The notes: generated from the letters alone by a model not told the origin. Positions 35,455-46,384 are shown, counted from the stretch's first letter. The stretch is DNA of 64,000 nucleotides from an uncultured Dehalococcoidia bacterium (GCA_951812505.1 CATOSI010000003.1:124001-188000), one strand, 5' to 3'. Numbers and translations: made by a program.

Positions 35455-37887
35455 ATGACACAACTCCTCGAAGACATAACCGTTTTGGACTTTACGCAGG
35501 GCATGGCCGGCTCAGTGGCGACGATGGTCATGTCGGACTTTGGCGCGCGCGTCATCAAGATAGAGCCGCCCGGCGGCGACCCGTATCGCGCGATGCCCTC
35601 AGCACCGGTGTGGCACAGGGGCAAGAAGAGCGTCATCCTGGACCTGGAACACGCGAAAGACCGCGGTCACGCGCACAGGCTCGCGAAGTCCGCCGACATC
35701 GTGGTGGAGAGCTTCGTACCGGGCGACGCGAAAGCCAGCGGCGTTGACTACGACACCCTCAGCGCGCTCAATCCGCGTCTCGTCTATACATCTATTACCG
35801 CTTTCGGGGATAAGGGTCCCTACGCCCGCTACCGGCCATACGAATCTATTGTGAGCGCGAAGTCCGGCCGGTACATGGCGTTCGCTGGGCAGAATGACCG
35901 CGAGGGGCCCAATTACGGCGCGGTGCAGGTGGCTAGTCACGCAGCCGCGATGGCTGCCGTGCGCGGCACCATGGCCGCCCTCATGCTGCGAGACCGCACG
36001 GGCAAGGGTCAGCGTGTGGAGACCAACCTACTCAGGGCGATTACGTACTACGACCTGCTCCAATTCGCCGTATGGCAGATGATGATCAACCGGCCGGAGG
36101 AATTCGACTTCGACCCCACGGTTGTCGCCTCCCGCCCGACGCCGATACAGTACCTGCCGGTCCGCACAAAGGACGGTCGCTGGATGCAGCTTGCCAACCT
36201 GATGGAGCGTCTGTTCATCGCGGAGGTCAAGGCAATCGGGCTGGGGCACTTGCTCGAACAGCCGCGCTACGCCAACGCTCCGCACCTGGACGATGATCCC
36301 CGCGAGGAGATGCGCGAGTTCATCCTCGAACGGATGCAGGAACAGACGATGGACGAGTGGATGGAGTTCTTCGTCAAAGTCGAGGGAGATGTTGCCGCCG
36401 AACCATTCATGACCTCTGTAGAGGCGCTCGATCACACCCAGGTAATCCATAACGGACTGGTGCAGGAGATCGAAGACCCGGTCGTGGGGGACACTCGGCA
36501 GATAGGTCCCCTATGCCGCATGGACGCCTCTCCGCCCATGATACAGGGGCCGGCTCCTCAGCCCGGCCAGCACGCCGAGGAAGTGCTATCGGATCTCTCA
36601 CACTCACCCCAGCCCTCTCCCATCGAGGGAGGGGGAGATGAACTTCCCGCACATCCACTTGAGGGATTCACCGTGCTGGACCTGTCCACCGTGATAGCCG
36701 GGCCGGTCACGGGGTCTCTTCTGGCCGAACTCGGGGCCAGGATCATTCGTATAGAGACGCTGGCCGGGGACTGGATGAGGAATACCTTCAACGGTCTCGC
36801 CACCAACCGCACCATGGCTGGAACTCAGGGCCTGTCCATTGACCTGAAGACGACCGATGGCCGCGAAGTGTTGAACAGGCTTCTTCCGAAGGTGGATGTG
36901 ATTCTGCACAACATGCGTCCTGGTGCACCTTACCGCGTGGGCATCGGTATCGAGCAGGTGAGGGAACTGAATCCCGACGCGGTTTACGTCTATCTGGGAG
37001 GCTACGGGTCGAGCGGACCGCACAGCCACCGTCCCTCCATGCACCCCATAGGCGGGGCTGTGGGTGGGGGCGTAATGGCGCAGATTGGCAGCGCCGGCAT
37101 TCCCGACCCGGACGCCCCTCTGAGTATGGACGAGATCAAGGCCGTCTCTCGCAGGCTCGGACGCGCCAACGAGGTCAACCCCGACCCCAACACTGCCATG
37201 GTAACCGCGACCGCCATAACTATGGCGCTCTACGGGCGACACAGGTATGGAAAGCCCCAGTATGTGGAGACGACGATGATAGGCTCGAACGCCTACGTCA
37301 ACGCCGACCACTTCTTCGACTACGAAGGCAGACTCCCGCGTCCCACCCAGGACGCGAGCGGATACGGCCTGAACGCGCTGCACCGCTTATACGAGTCGTC
37401 CGACGGCTGGGTATTTCTCGACTGCCCGTTCGAGGACGAGTGGCAGCGAATGTGCGAGACTCTGGGACGCCCCGACCTGCTTTCAGATAAGAGATTCGCC
37501 GATGCCGACTCGCGCAGAGCCAACGACGACTCCCTCATCTCCGAACTCGCCGCCGAGTTCGCCCAAAAACCCGCCCTCGAATGGGAGCAGATTATGACCT
37601 CCGCCGACGTAGGCTGCGTTCAGACCGAGGACAGGGGTATGTACCACTTCTTCTCCGAAGACCCGCACGTCGAGGAGAACGGATTGAAGGTGGATATAGA
37701 ACACGCCAGGTTTGGTCCCATGTGGAGATACGCGCCGATTCTCGACTTCTCGGACACGAAGTGTATCGCGGGCCCCGGCATACTCAGGGGCCAGCACACC
37801 ATCCCCATACTCAAAGAACTCGGCTACACCGAGTCTCAGATCCACGAGATGCGCGCGAACAAAGCCCTGGACTGGGAAGAAGCCTAG
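35455..37887 (+). CDS. Tandem CaiB/BaiF CoA transferase (two family III domains fused)
   Basis: An 810-residue protein holding two family III CoA-transferase domains. Domain 1 spans about 1-380 (V-L-D-F-T-Q-G-M-A-G near 10, D-F-G-A-R-V-I-K-I-E-P near 31, G-K-G-Q-R-V-E-T-N near 183). Domain 2 spans about 400-810 (V-L-D-L-S-T-V-I-A-G-P, L-G-A-R-I-I-R-I-E, P-Q-Y-V-E-T-T). Such enzymes move CoA between carboxylic acids. In both halves the position of the catalytic Asp of formyl-CoA transferase (usually V-D-V/S) is Glu, so activity is uncertain. The linker (about 381-399) is encoded by a dispersed palindromic repeat. Normal members are about 400 residues and act as interlocked dimers, so the fusion may make a pseudo-dimer. 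Confidence 0.88.
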   Translation: MTQLLEDITVLDFTQGMAGSVATMVMSDFGARVIKIEPPGGDPYRAMPSAPVWHRGKKSVILDLEHAKDRGHAHRLAKSADIVVESFVPGDAKASGVDYDTLSALNPRLVYTSITAFGDKGPYARYRPYESIVSAKSGRYMAFAGQNDREGPNYGAVQVASHAAAMAAVRGTMAALMLRDRTGKGQRVETNLLRAITYYDLLQFAVWQMMINRPEEFDFDPTVVASRPTPIQYLPVRTKDGRWMQLANLMERLFIAEVKAIGLGHLLEQPRYANAPHLDDDPREEMREFILERMQEQTMDEWMEFFVKVEGDVAAEPFMTSVEALDHTQVIHNGLVQEIEDPVVGDTRQIGPLCRMDASPPMIQGPAPQPGQHAEEVLSDLSHSPQPSPIEGGGDELPAHPLEGFTVLDLSTVIAGPVTGSLLAELGARIIRIETLAGDWMRNTFNGLATNRTMAGTQGLSIDLKTTDGREVLNRLLPKVDVILHNMRPGAPYRVGIGIEQVRELNPDAVYVYLGGYGSSGPHSHRPSMHPIGGAVGGGVMAQIGSAGIPDPDAPLSMDEIKAVSRRLGRANEVNPDPNTAMVTATAITMALYGRHRYGKPQYVETTMIGSNAYVNADHFFDYEGRLPRPTQDASGYGLNALHRLYESSDGWVFLDCPFEDEWQRMCETLGRPDLLSDKRFADADSRRANDDSLISELAAEFAQKPALEWEQIMTSADVGCVQTEDRGMYHFFSEDPHVEENGLKVDIEHARFGPMWRYAPILDFSDTKCIAGPGILRGQHTIPILKELGYTESQIHEMRANKALDWEEA
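36603..36642. repeat. Dispersed palindromic repeat inside the CoA transferase gene
   Basis: CTCACCCCAGCCCTCTCCC-ATCGA-GGGAGGGGGAGATGAA. In reverse complement it aligns with the intergenic repeats at 56.7 and 61.9 kb (TTGATGGGGGAAGG-TTAGGATGGGGGTGA type). It is read in frame as the interdomain linker H-S-P-Q-P-S-P-I-E-G-G-G-D-E. Confidence 0.7.
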
Positions 37888-38202
37888 AAGTTGTCTCACA
37901 GTGCGAACCTGGTTCCATGTTTCCATATATACCCCACGCCGTGTTATCATACACTCGCAACAGAACAAAAGTGCCTGAAATACATAAATAAGAATTTATC
38001 AACAACGACTCGCCCGACCGAAAAATTTTCGGCCCAAAGCTAAGTCCAGATGATTACAGGTCACTGACAGGTGTTCTAAACACTTGGAAACCTCCAAAAC
38101 CACGTGGAACCTCACTTGGCCCCCACCTGGAGATATATAAACACCAATATATGACCACCAACCAACGACTGAAAACTAAGAACTAGGAACTGACATCTCC
38201 AA
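37888..38202. other. Intergenic region before the S9 peptidase
   Basis: 315 bp with no gene. It contains a -10-like CCGTGTTATCAT (about 37939-37950), element B (37980-38154), and the palindrome CGAAAAATTTTCG (about 38019-38031) inside that element. Confidence 0.5.
37980..38154 (+). repeat. Intergenic element B (shared ends, internal CACNTGG words)
   Basis: Starts ATACATAAATAAGAATTTAT and ends TATATAAACACCAATATATG. The interior has CACTTGG twice, CACGTGG and CACCTGG once each, and two ACCTC copies. With element D it also shares GAAAAANTTT followed by AGCTAA. It lies about 50 bp before the S9 peptidase start. Confidence 0.55.
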
Positions 38203-40341
<2,139 letters not shown>

Positions 40342-40355
40342 CGTTACTCGCCGAA

Positions 40356-40382
40356 ATGCCGTGTATAATCTAACCACGGCAT
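40356..40382 (+). promoter_or_regulatory. Palindrome flanking a TATAAT -10 box
   Basis: ATGCCGTG (40356-40363) and CACGGCAT (40375-40382) are perfect inverted arms around TATAAT (40364-40369). A repressor bound there would cover the -10 box. It lies upstream of the small gene at 40415 and could also act as a terminator hairpin for the peptidase, but no U-tract follows. Confidence 0.55.
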
Positions 40383-40414
40383 AAGCGGATTCACTGCTGA
40401 ACGCGAGGCCAGCC

Positions 40415-40609
40415 ATGACTACAAGAATAGAGCGCCCACTCAGGACGGAGACTAAGTACCCCCAGTCGGAGAGTATCCCCAGCCCTTATGATCCAGATTA
40501 TATGAATGAACTGGAAGCGGAACTGCAAAGAGAAAGAGCCGCGCGGCAAGCCGCCGAAGCCGAGGTCCGCAGGCTCCGCGAACAACTCCGACTAGCCCAA
40601 TCCGAATAG
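40415..40609 (+). CDS. Small coiled-coil protein, unknown function
   Basis: The 64-residue product has a disordered Pro/Ser head (about 1-28) and a strong coiled-coil tail (about 29-62; E-L-E-A-E-L-Q-R-E-R-A-A-R-Q-A). No family recognised. It has a GCGAGG ribosome-like site 8 nt upstream and a promoter-like region at 40356-40382. The coding reality is supported by this and by the position just before the acyl-CoA dehydrogenase-like gene, 20 nt downstream. Confidence 0.5.
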   Translation: MTTRIERPLRTETKYPQSESIPSPYDPDYMNELEAELQRERAARQAAEAEVRRLREQLRLAQSE

Positions 40610-40629
40610 CTCGATAATCAGGACATCAC

Positions 40630-41790
40630 ATGACCACCACCACAGCCCGGACCGACATCGCCCACTATATCGAAAAAGCCCACGAAATCGCCGCTCTCAT
40701 AGCCGACGCCGACGACCGCATTGACGCCGAGCGGCGGATTCCTGAAGAGATCACCAACCGGATGGCCGACGAAGGATTCTTCCGATTGCTTATACCTCGT
40801 TCACTGGGAGGCGCCGAACTCGCCCACCCCGACTTTCGCAAGATTGTCCGCATATTCGCCGAGGCCGACGGCAGTGCGGGCTGGTGCGTCAACCAGAACA
40901 ACGTATTCTCCACCAACTCCGCCCGCGTGCCGGAAGAGACCGCCCACGAGGTATGGACTGTCCAGCGAAACGTCGTTACCAACGGCCCGCCCATGCCCTA
41001 CACCAGGGCTGACGTTGTGGACGGCGGCTACCGGATCAGCGGTCGCTGGAACTTCAGCAGTGGGATACCTCACGCCACCTGGGTTGCGGCCCTCACGCCC
41101 GTTTACCAGCCCGGTCAGAGTGAGCCATCCGAGATGCGCACTATGCTATTGCCCAAGGGTGAGGTGAACGTACTGGACGTGTGGAACGTCGGAGGACTGC
41201 GCGGCACGGGCAGTCACAGTTTCGAGGTTCAGGACGCCTTCATTCCCGCCGCCCGGTCCTATCCGACGACCGCGGGTTCCCGCGAGCCCGGTCCCCTGTA
41301 CTATATTCCGACGACGCTGCTCTTCTGCTCGGGATTCGCCACGGTAGCGCTCGGAGCGGCGCGTGCCGGTCTCGATTCAGCCATCGAACTCGCCATCGGC
41401 AAGACGCAGATGGGACGCGAGACAACAATGCGGGACGAGTCCACCACCCAGCGCATGGTCGGAGAGGCCGAGGCCATCTGGAACGCCGCCCGCGCCTTCC
41501 TGGACGAGTCCGCGAACGCAATGTGGGAGGGAGTCTGCCGCAATCGCGACCTCACCATGGAAGAGCGAATCAGGGTGCGCCTGTCCAGTACCCACGCGAT
41601 CAGACAGGCGGCGGCGGTAGTAGATATCGCCTATACTCTGTGCGGTTCCAGCGCGATATTCGCGGTCAACCCCATCCAGCGCCGTTTCCAGGACGTCCAC
41701 GCCATAACCCAGCAGATACAGGGCCGCCCCACACACTACGACACGGCGGGCCAGTTCTTCCTGGGGCTGGACCCCGGCGGTATATTCTAA
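40630..41790 (+). CDS. Acyl-CoA dehydrogenase-fold flavoprotein (HpaB/DszC-like)
   Basis: A 386-residue protein with N-terminal helical, middle beta and C-terminal helical domains of the acyl-CoA dehydrogenase fold. R-R-I-P-E-E-I-T-N-R-M-A-D near 36-48 and A-D-G-S-A-G-W-C-V-N near 77-86 resemble flavin-dependent monooxygenases of the HpaB, HsaA or DszC type more than true dehydrogenases, because the usual catalytic Glu is not evident. These act with reduced FMN on aromatic or heterocyclic substrates. No reductase partner is adjacent. The gene is probably cotranscribed with the small gene at 40415. Confidence 0.85.
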   Translation: MTTTTARTDIAHYIEKAHEIAALIADADDRIDAERRIPEEITNRMADEGFFRLLIPRSLGGAELAHPDFRKIVRIFAEADGSAGWCVNQNNVFSTNSARVPEETAHEVWTVQRNVVTNGPPMPYTRADVVDGGYRISGRWNFSSGIPHATWVAALTPVYQPGQSEPSEMRTMLLPKGEVNVLDVWNVGGLRGTGSHSFEVQDAFIPAARSYPTTAGSREPGPLYYIPTTLLFCSGFATVALGAARAGLDSAIELAIGKTQMGRETTMRDESTTQRMVGEAEAIWNAARAFLDESANAMWEGVCRNRDLTMEERIRVRLSSTHAIRQAAAVVDIAYTLCGSSAIFAVNPIQRRFQDVHAITQQIQGRPTHYDTAGQFFLGLDPGGIF

Positions 41791-41818
41791 TTCGCGCGGC
41801 ATAAGCTATCATTAGAAT

Positions 41819-42724
41819 ATGATCAAGCCAATTTGCCTTGGCCCTCTGCCAGTAGCGTTCGCTGTGGCCTTTGCGGTTATCATCGCATGTTCCGGCGACT
41901 CCACACCAACGCCTGCTCCGGAGTCAGAGACGCCTGCCGCAACTCGGATAACACTGGCGTCCACCGACTTGGCAGTCGGCGAAAATCGCGTCGTCTTCGC
42001 CCTGATACGTCCGGGAACTGGATCTATCAAGGATGCCCAGGTGGATGTACAAACCTTCTTTCTGTCCGGCTCCACGCCAAACCAGGCCGTCCAGACCGCA
42101 TCTGCCGCGTTCCAAACATGGCCCGGAGGCACGAGCGGCGTCTATAGAACGAAGCTGGATTTCGACCGCGCCGGAGAGTGGGGACTCGGCGTCGTTGCGA
42201 CACTCCCGGACGGGTCAAGCATGAACGTGGGGGCGAAGATCGAGGTCAAGCAGACAAGCTCCACGCCCGCTATCGGCTCTCCCGCACCGCGTAGCGAGAG
42301 CAAGTCCGCCTCAGACGCGGACATGCTCACCGACATCTCCACGGATCCCAGTCCCGACCCTGATCTGTATCGCATAACCATCTCGGAGGCTCTCGACGAC
42401 CCTGAGCCGCTGCTTGTCACTTTCGCAACCCCTGCCTATTGTCGCACGGCGACCTGCGGGCCGCAGATGAACATCGTCAAAGAGCTCAAGGACAAGTATG
42501 CCGACAGGATGAACTTCATCCACGTCGAGGTTTACGACAATCCCGCCGAGATACGAGAACAGGGCCTCGCAGCCGCCAGAACCGTTCCCGCGCTCGCCGA
42601 GTGGGGTCTGCCGAGCGAACCCTGGACGTTTGTTGTGGATGACGGCGGCATTGTCCACGCCAAATATGAGGGTTTCGTTAACTCAGACGAACTGGAAATC
42701 GCCATATCGGAGGTATTACCGTAG
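41819..42724 (+). CDS. Thioredoxin-fold lipoprotein
   Basis: A 301-residue secreted lipoprotein. Signal with lipobox A-V-I-I-A-C (Cys24), a Thr/Pro linker, a beta-rich domain (about 45-150; G-E-W-G-L-G-V-V-A-T) and a C-terminal thioredoxin-like domain (about 180-301). The redox site is an unusual C-R-T-A-T-C (Cys208 and Cys213, four residues between) rather than CxxC. The protein would be anchored outside the membrane and may handle thiols or cofactor assembly. The TATCAT just upstream suggests its own promoter with a short leader. Confidence 0.8.
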   Translation: MIKPICLGPLPVAFAVAFAVIIACSGDSTPTPAPESETPAATRITLASTDLAVGENRVVFALIRPGTGSIKDAQVDVQTFFLSGSTPNQAVQTASAAFQTWPGGTSGVYRTKLDFDRAGEWGLGVVATLPDGSSMNVGAKIEVKQTSSTPAIGSPAPRSESKSASDADMLTDISTDPSPDPDLYRITISEALDDPEPLLVTFATPAYCRTATCGPQMNIVKELKDKYADRMNFIHVEVYDNPAEIREQGLAAARTVPALAEWGLPSEPWTFVVDDGGIVHAKYEGFVNSDELEIAISEVLP

Positions 42725-42740
42725 GCGACAGGAGGTTCGC

Positions 42741-43958
42741 ATGTCTCTCGATCTGGGAAAGACGGCGCTTCAGATAGAGCGCATGACCGACGAACTGCGC
42801 GGTCGCCAAAACGACAGGAAAAGACGACTGGTAAAGGCCATCCGGGAAACTGAGTCTTTCGACTCCGGCGCATACGAAGAAAAGCGTGTGCGAAGCCGGA
42901 GCGCTTTCAACTTTCTGCCCTCGCCCGGAGTGAATAGCCCTCCGTCGGTCACTTATGAGCCCCATCCTCCCAGACCGCCCAGCGATTTCTGCGTGGCAGC
43001 CGTTGACGGCTCCCATATAGATGTGGACAGGCACCTGCCAGTGAAATGCTGCCTCATCAACATCGGCTCCTGTGTACTGACCTACGGTTCCACTCCGAAC
43101 GCGGTCCTCGTGAACAGGCCGAAACTCTACGCTTCTGAAGAGGAGCTCAGGATACGCTCGCGCAGCGCCCCATACCAGGAGCAGGCAGTCCAGGGCGCGG
43201 TGCTGGGTGTACTGCGCGCCGTCGAGGAGATACGCGGACTGGTGGATGCGGTGAGAGAACTGCCCCCGGACCTGCCCACGCTGGCGCTCATGGACGGCAC
43301 CCTGATTATGTTCCTCGGACGCGGCACACCCGACTTTGTCGTCGAGGAACTGGTGCAGAGGGGATTCGTCCGCGCGCTCGACGAACTGCGGACGCTCGCC
43401 TCCGAGCGCACTCTCGCTCTCGCAAGCTACATCAGCCTCCCGGCTAGCTCGGAATTCATGAGTGCGCTGAGGGTCTCCGCCTGCCCGTATCCGGTCTCAG
43501 AATGCGGACAGCACTGCGGCAGATTGTCTGCGGGCACCCGACCGTGCGACGACGTTGCCGAGGGGATATTCGACAGGGAAGTATTCAGAGGCCTGCTGGC
43601 GGAGGGCGAGCGTTCAGCGGTCTTTACGTCTTCCAATGCGCTTGTGCAGAACTGGTATGGGGGACACGGGGTCAGCTTCTACTATCTGAACGTCGGAGAG
43701 GAGATGGGCCGCGTGGAGGTCCCATCCTGGGTCGCGGAAGACGAGACCCTGCTCGGTCTTACACACTCGCTCATTCTGGACCAGTGCAGGCGGGGTCCCG
43801 GATACCCGATTTCGCTGATGGAGTCGCACGAACAGGCCGTGATCACGACCTCGGACCGTCGCTACTTCGCCGAACTCGTCGAGGACTCCCTTCAGGACCA
43901 GAAGATGCCGGTTTACACCTCAGAGAAGAACCGGTCCAAACGCCTGCGGTGGCTGTGA
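42741..43958 (+). CDS. NurA-domain protein
   Basis: A 405-residue protein containing the NurA domain (5'-3' nuclease family seen with HerA/Rad50/Mre11 in archaea and some bacteria). V-D-G-S-H-I-D near 88-94 has the first conserved Asp (Asp89); L-M-D-G-T-L near 190 has the second acidic site. NurA enzymes use Mn2+ in end resection. No HerA helicase gene is adjacent. ATG 42741 with AGGAGG 5 nt upstream is chosen over a longer reading that overlaps the lipoprotein. Gene spacing of 16 nt to the lipoprotein suggests cotranscription. Confidence 0.8.
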   Translation: MSLDLGKTALQIERMTDELRGRQNDRKRRLVKAIRETESFDSGAYEEKRVRSRSAFNFLPSPGVNSPPSVTYEPHPPRPPSDFCVAAVDGSHIDVDRHLPVKCCLINIGSCVLTYGSTPNAVLVNRPKLYASEEELRIRSRSAPYQEQAVQGAVLGVLRAVEEIRGLVDAVRELPPDLPTLALMDGTLIMFLGRGTPDFVVEELVQRGFVRALDELRTLASERTLALASYISLPASSEFMSALRVSACPYPVSECGQHCGRLSAGTRPCDDVAEGIFDREVFRGLLAEGERSAVFTSSNALVQNWYGGHGVSFYYLNVGEEMGRVEVPSWVAEDETLLGLTHSLILDQCRRGPGYPISLMESHEQAVITTSDRRYFAELVEDSLQDQKMPVYTSEKNRSKRLRWL

Positions 43959-44300
43959 TCATCCATATCGGCGTTTCAACCGTTCCTCGGCCCGGCAGCA
44001 CAGAGTCTCCTCAGTAGTGCCACGCAGAAACAGTATTGGGATGGACACCCACGTACCTCACTGCCTCAGACACCCGATACGCGGGCAGATACAAAAAGAC
44101 CCAACTATCTTGTCCCTTGTTGCCGTCGCCACTCTCTCTTCTGCTCCTGCGGTTTGAGTGATACTGAAATTATGGCCTCAGTTTGCCATTGGGAGATTGT
44201 ACTGTCAACGGACAATTCATCGGAGCCCACTGTCGAGAACTCACATTACGCCATACATGTTACAATCCACTCATCACACACTCAGAGGGACAGACCAACC
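43959..44300. other. Intergenic region before the 2-hydroxyacid dehydrogenase
   Basis: 342 bp without a supported gene. TGTTACAAT (44258-44266) is a good extended -10 for the dehydrogenase gene, 35 bp upstream of its ATG. I see no repeat or RNA structure that stands out. Confidence 0.45.
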
Positions 44301-45302
44301 ATGTCAGACGCTAAATTCACCGTTTACTTTATCGGCGGACAGAACCCGGGCGCGAACCACGCCGACACCATCGAGGAGCTTGAGAAGGTAGGCGCCCAAC
44401 TCGTCCCCGTTCCACGTTACGAGACGGAGGAAGAGATCATCGAGAATACGGCAGACGCCGATGCGCTTATCGTGAGCGAGGCCCCGATAACGCGGAAGGT
44501 GCTGTCATCTTACGACCACTGCAAGGCGGTACTCAGGACGGGCGTGGGCTTCGACTGCATAGACGTGCCCGCAGCCTCGGACAACGGCATCGCGGTCATA
44601 AACGTACCGGACCTGTGGACACGCGAGGTGGCGAACCAGGCCATGATGCTGCTCCTGTCCATCAACCGCAAGCTGCTCGAACAGGAGCGCAGTGTACGCG
44701 AGAACCGCTGGACTCCGCGAATATCTGCCCCCGTCGGGCCGCTTCACACCGAGACCGCCGGTGTCGTCGGACTCGGTCGCATAGGCAGCGCGTTCGCCAG
44801 GCGCATAAAGGCGTTCGAGGTTGACCTGATTGCTTATGACCCGTTCATCTCGGATGAGGCGTTCGAGGCCGTGGGAGCGAGGTCCGTATCGTTCGACGAG
44901 CTACTGGAACAGTCTGACTACATATCGGTCCACACGCCTCTGGACGACGGCACTTTCCACCTGATTGACGAGGACGCCCTGCGCAAGATGAAGCCGAACG
45001 CCATCCTGATCAACTCCTCGCGCGGGCCTGTGGTGGACGAACAAGCCCTGATAAAGGCTCTCCAGGAAGGCTGGATTCTGGGCGCCGGGCTGGACGTGCT
45101 GGAACAGGAACCACCCGATCCCGACAATCCTCTTCTCGGCATGGACAACGTGGTCCTGACTCCGCACGCTGCGCACTACTCCGAACTTTCTATGGAGCTT
45201 CGGCCAAGGCGTTACGGGGTGGAGGTGGCCGCCGTCCTCGACGGTCGCCAGCCGATGAATCTCGTCAACCCGCAGGTAATGGAGGTTCTGCCGCTGCGCT
45301 AG
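44301..45302 (+). CDS. D-isomer-specific 2-hydroxyacid dehydrogenase
   Basis: A 333-residue NAD(P)-dependent enzyme. The NAD-binding motif is V-V-G-L-G-R-I-G near 156-163; the catalytic Arg is in S-S-R-G-P-V-V near 240 and the catalytic His in P-H-A-A-H near 290. It belongs to the phosphoglycerate-dehydrogenase-like branch without a C-terminal ACT domain, so a phosphoglycerate role is not implied. ATG 44301 is chosen (GAGGGA upstream); a longer reading has no ribosome site. It could reduce or oxidise a hydroxy acid such as glyoxylate. Confidence 0.88.
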   Translation: MSDAKFTVYFIGGQNPGANHADTIEELEKVGAQLVPVPRYETEEEIIENTADADALIVSEAPITRKVLSSYDHCKAVLRTGVGFDCIDVPAASDNGIAVINVPDLWTREVANQAMMLLLSINRKLLEQERSVRENRWTPRISAPVGPLHTETAGVVGLGRIGSAFARRIKAFEVDLIAYDPFISDEAFEAVGARSVSFDELLEQSDYISVHTPLDDGTFHLIDEDALRKMKPNAILINSSRGPVVDEQALIKALQEGWILGAGLDVLEQEPPDPDNPLLGMDNVVLTPHAAHYSELSMELRPRRYGVEVAAVLDGRQPMNLVNPQVMEVLPLR

Positions 45303-45340
45303 GCACACAGCTATCAGTTTGTTGGTGATTGGAGGAAACT

Positions 45341-45760
45341 ATGGGAACCTTCACAGAAGTCATAGGGGTCGGCAATTCCGACCGCCAGCGATTCGAGCCA
45401 GTTGAGGCGTTGGTGGACACGGGCGCGACCTATACGATGCTACCGAGTTCATTGCTTGGAGATCTGGGAATAACTCCGATAGAGACGCGGACTTTCATAC
45501 TAGCCGACGGTCAAAGCATACGACGCGACATTGGGGAGGCCGTCGTTCAAATAGGCGACCGCGCTCTTACCACACTGGTTGTATTCGCGGATGATGAGGC
45601 AACGCCGCTTCTTGGCGCTTTTACTCTGGAAGGCTTCAGCCTGGCCCCCGACCCGGTGCGCCAACAGTTGGTTTCTGTAACAGCGTTAGCTGTGGGGATC
45701 CTGGAGGTCAACGAGAACGGCGAGGTCACTCAATCTCTAGTTGATCCCCGTCGAATGTGA
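45341..45760 (+). CDS. Retropepsin-like aspartyl protease family protein
   Basis: A 139-residue single-lobe aspartic-protease-fold protein. The catalytic triplet D26-T-G-A is in A-L-V-D-T-G-A-T-Y; a second hydrophobic-hydrophobic-Gly motif, L-L-G-A-F, is near 87. Retropepsin-like proteins act as homodimers. The ATG has GGAGG 5 nt upstream. The 3' end overlaps the convergent gene at 45726 by 35 bp. Confidence 0.82.
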   Translation: MGTFTEVIGVGNSDRQRFEPVEALVDTGATYTMLPSSLLGDLGITPIETRTFILADGQSIRRDIGEAVVQIGDRALTTLVVFADDEATPLLGAFTLEGFSLAPDPVRQQLVSVTALAVGILEVNENGEVTQSLVDPRRM

Positions 45761-46229
45761 TGGAGCGAGTTCCGTGCCTCAGGACGGCTCGTCCGAAGTG
45801 GCGGAGCTCGGTTCGCAGTTCGTTCAGCCTGCCGTCCGTTTCGTTATCGAATCTTGGCGCGCCCGAGCCGCTCGACATGACTCCCCACAGATCGCGCTGC
45901 GGCATTCGCTTCAGCATCTTGCCGAAACTCACGATGAAAGCCTCGAATGCCTGCGCGGACAGTTTGGACATCGGCGCTTCGTCGTCGGGATCGGCGAAGT
46001 ACAGTTCAAAGACCAGATCAGATTCGCCCGACGTCGCGGCATCCAGCAGCAGAACCGGCTGGGGCTGTCCTCCGAACAGCGCCTCGCCACCCTCCACACT
46101 CCGCGCGAAGTCTCGCAGCGCGGCCTGTATCACCCTGAGTGTCGAGGATACATAGGAGACCGGCAAGGACTCGGCATCCAAAACCAAGGTGATCCGGTAG
46201 TCAATCTGTCCTTCACTGTCAGAGGTCAT
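45726..46229 (-). CDS. Conserved hypothetical protein
   Basis: A 167-residue soluble protein of unknown family. It has an N-terminal beta-hairpin (Y-R-I-T-L-V-L-D-A), a central strand-rich part with L-V-F-E-L-Y-F-A-D-P, and helices with A-F-E-A-F-I-V-S-F-G-K-M-L-K-R near 91-105. No catalytic motif is visible. The 3' end overlaps the retropepsin gene on the opposite strand. The coding frame is long with no stops and with codon use similar to neighbours, so I consider it a real gene. Confidence 0.55.
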   Translation of the reverse strand: MTSDSEGQIDYRITLVLDAESLPVSYVSSTLRVIQAALRDFARSVEGGEALFGGQPQPVLLLDAATSGESDLVFELYFADPDDEAPMSKLSAQAFEAFIVSFGKMLKRMPQRDLWGVMSSGSGAPRFDNETDGRLNELRTELRHFGRAVLRHGTRSITFDGDQLEIE

Positions 46230-46277
46230 GTACGCCTCGTTAAATGTCTGCGTATCGTCATTTATGTGTTGAAAATC

Positions 46278-46338
46278 CCCTCTCCCTCAGGGAGAGGGCG
46301 AACGACAATTCGGTCATTCCTGCGAAATCGGCAATCCA
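46278..46338. repeat. Palindrome and degenerate dRS3-like repeat
   Basis: CCCTCTCC-CTCAG-GGAGAGGG (46278-46298) is a perfect 8-bp hairpin. It is followed by GTCATTCCTGCGAAATCGG-CAATCCA (about 46313-46338), a degenerate copy of the core found in the 9299 and 24390 elements. It lies between the hypothetical gene and selB. Confidence 0.5.
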
Positions 46339-46384
46339 TCGAGCCGCATCTGTATGAAAACAACAACGTTACTGTGAGTTGGCA

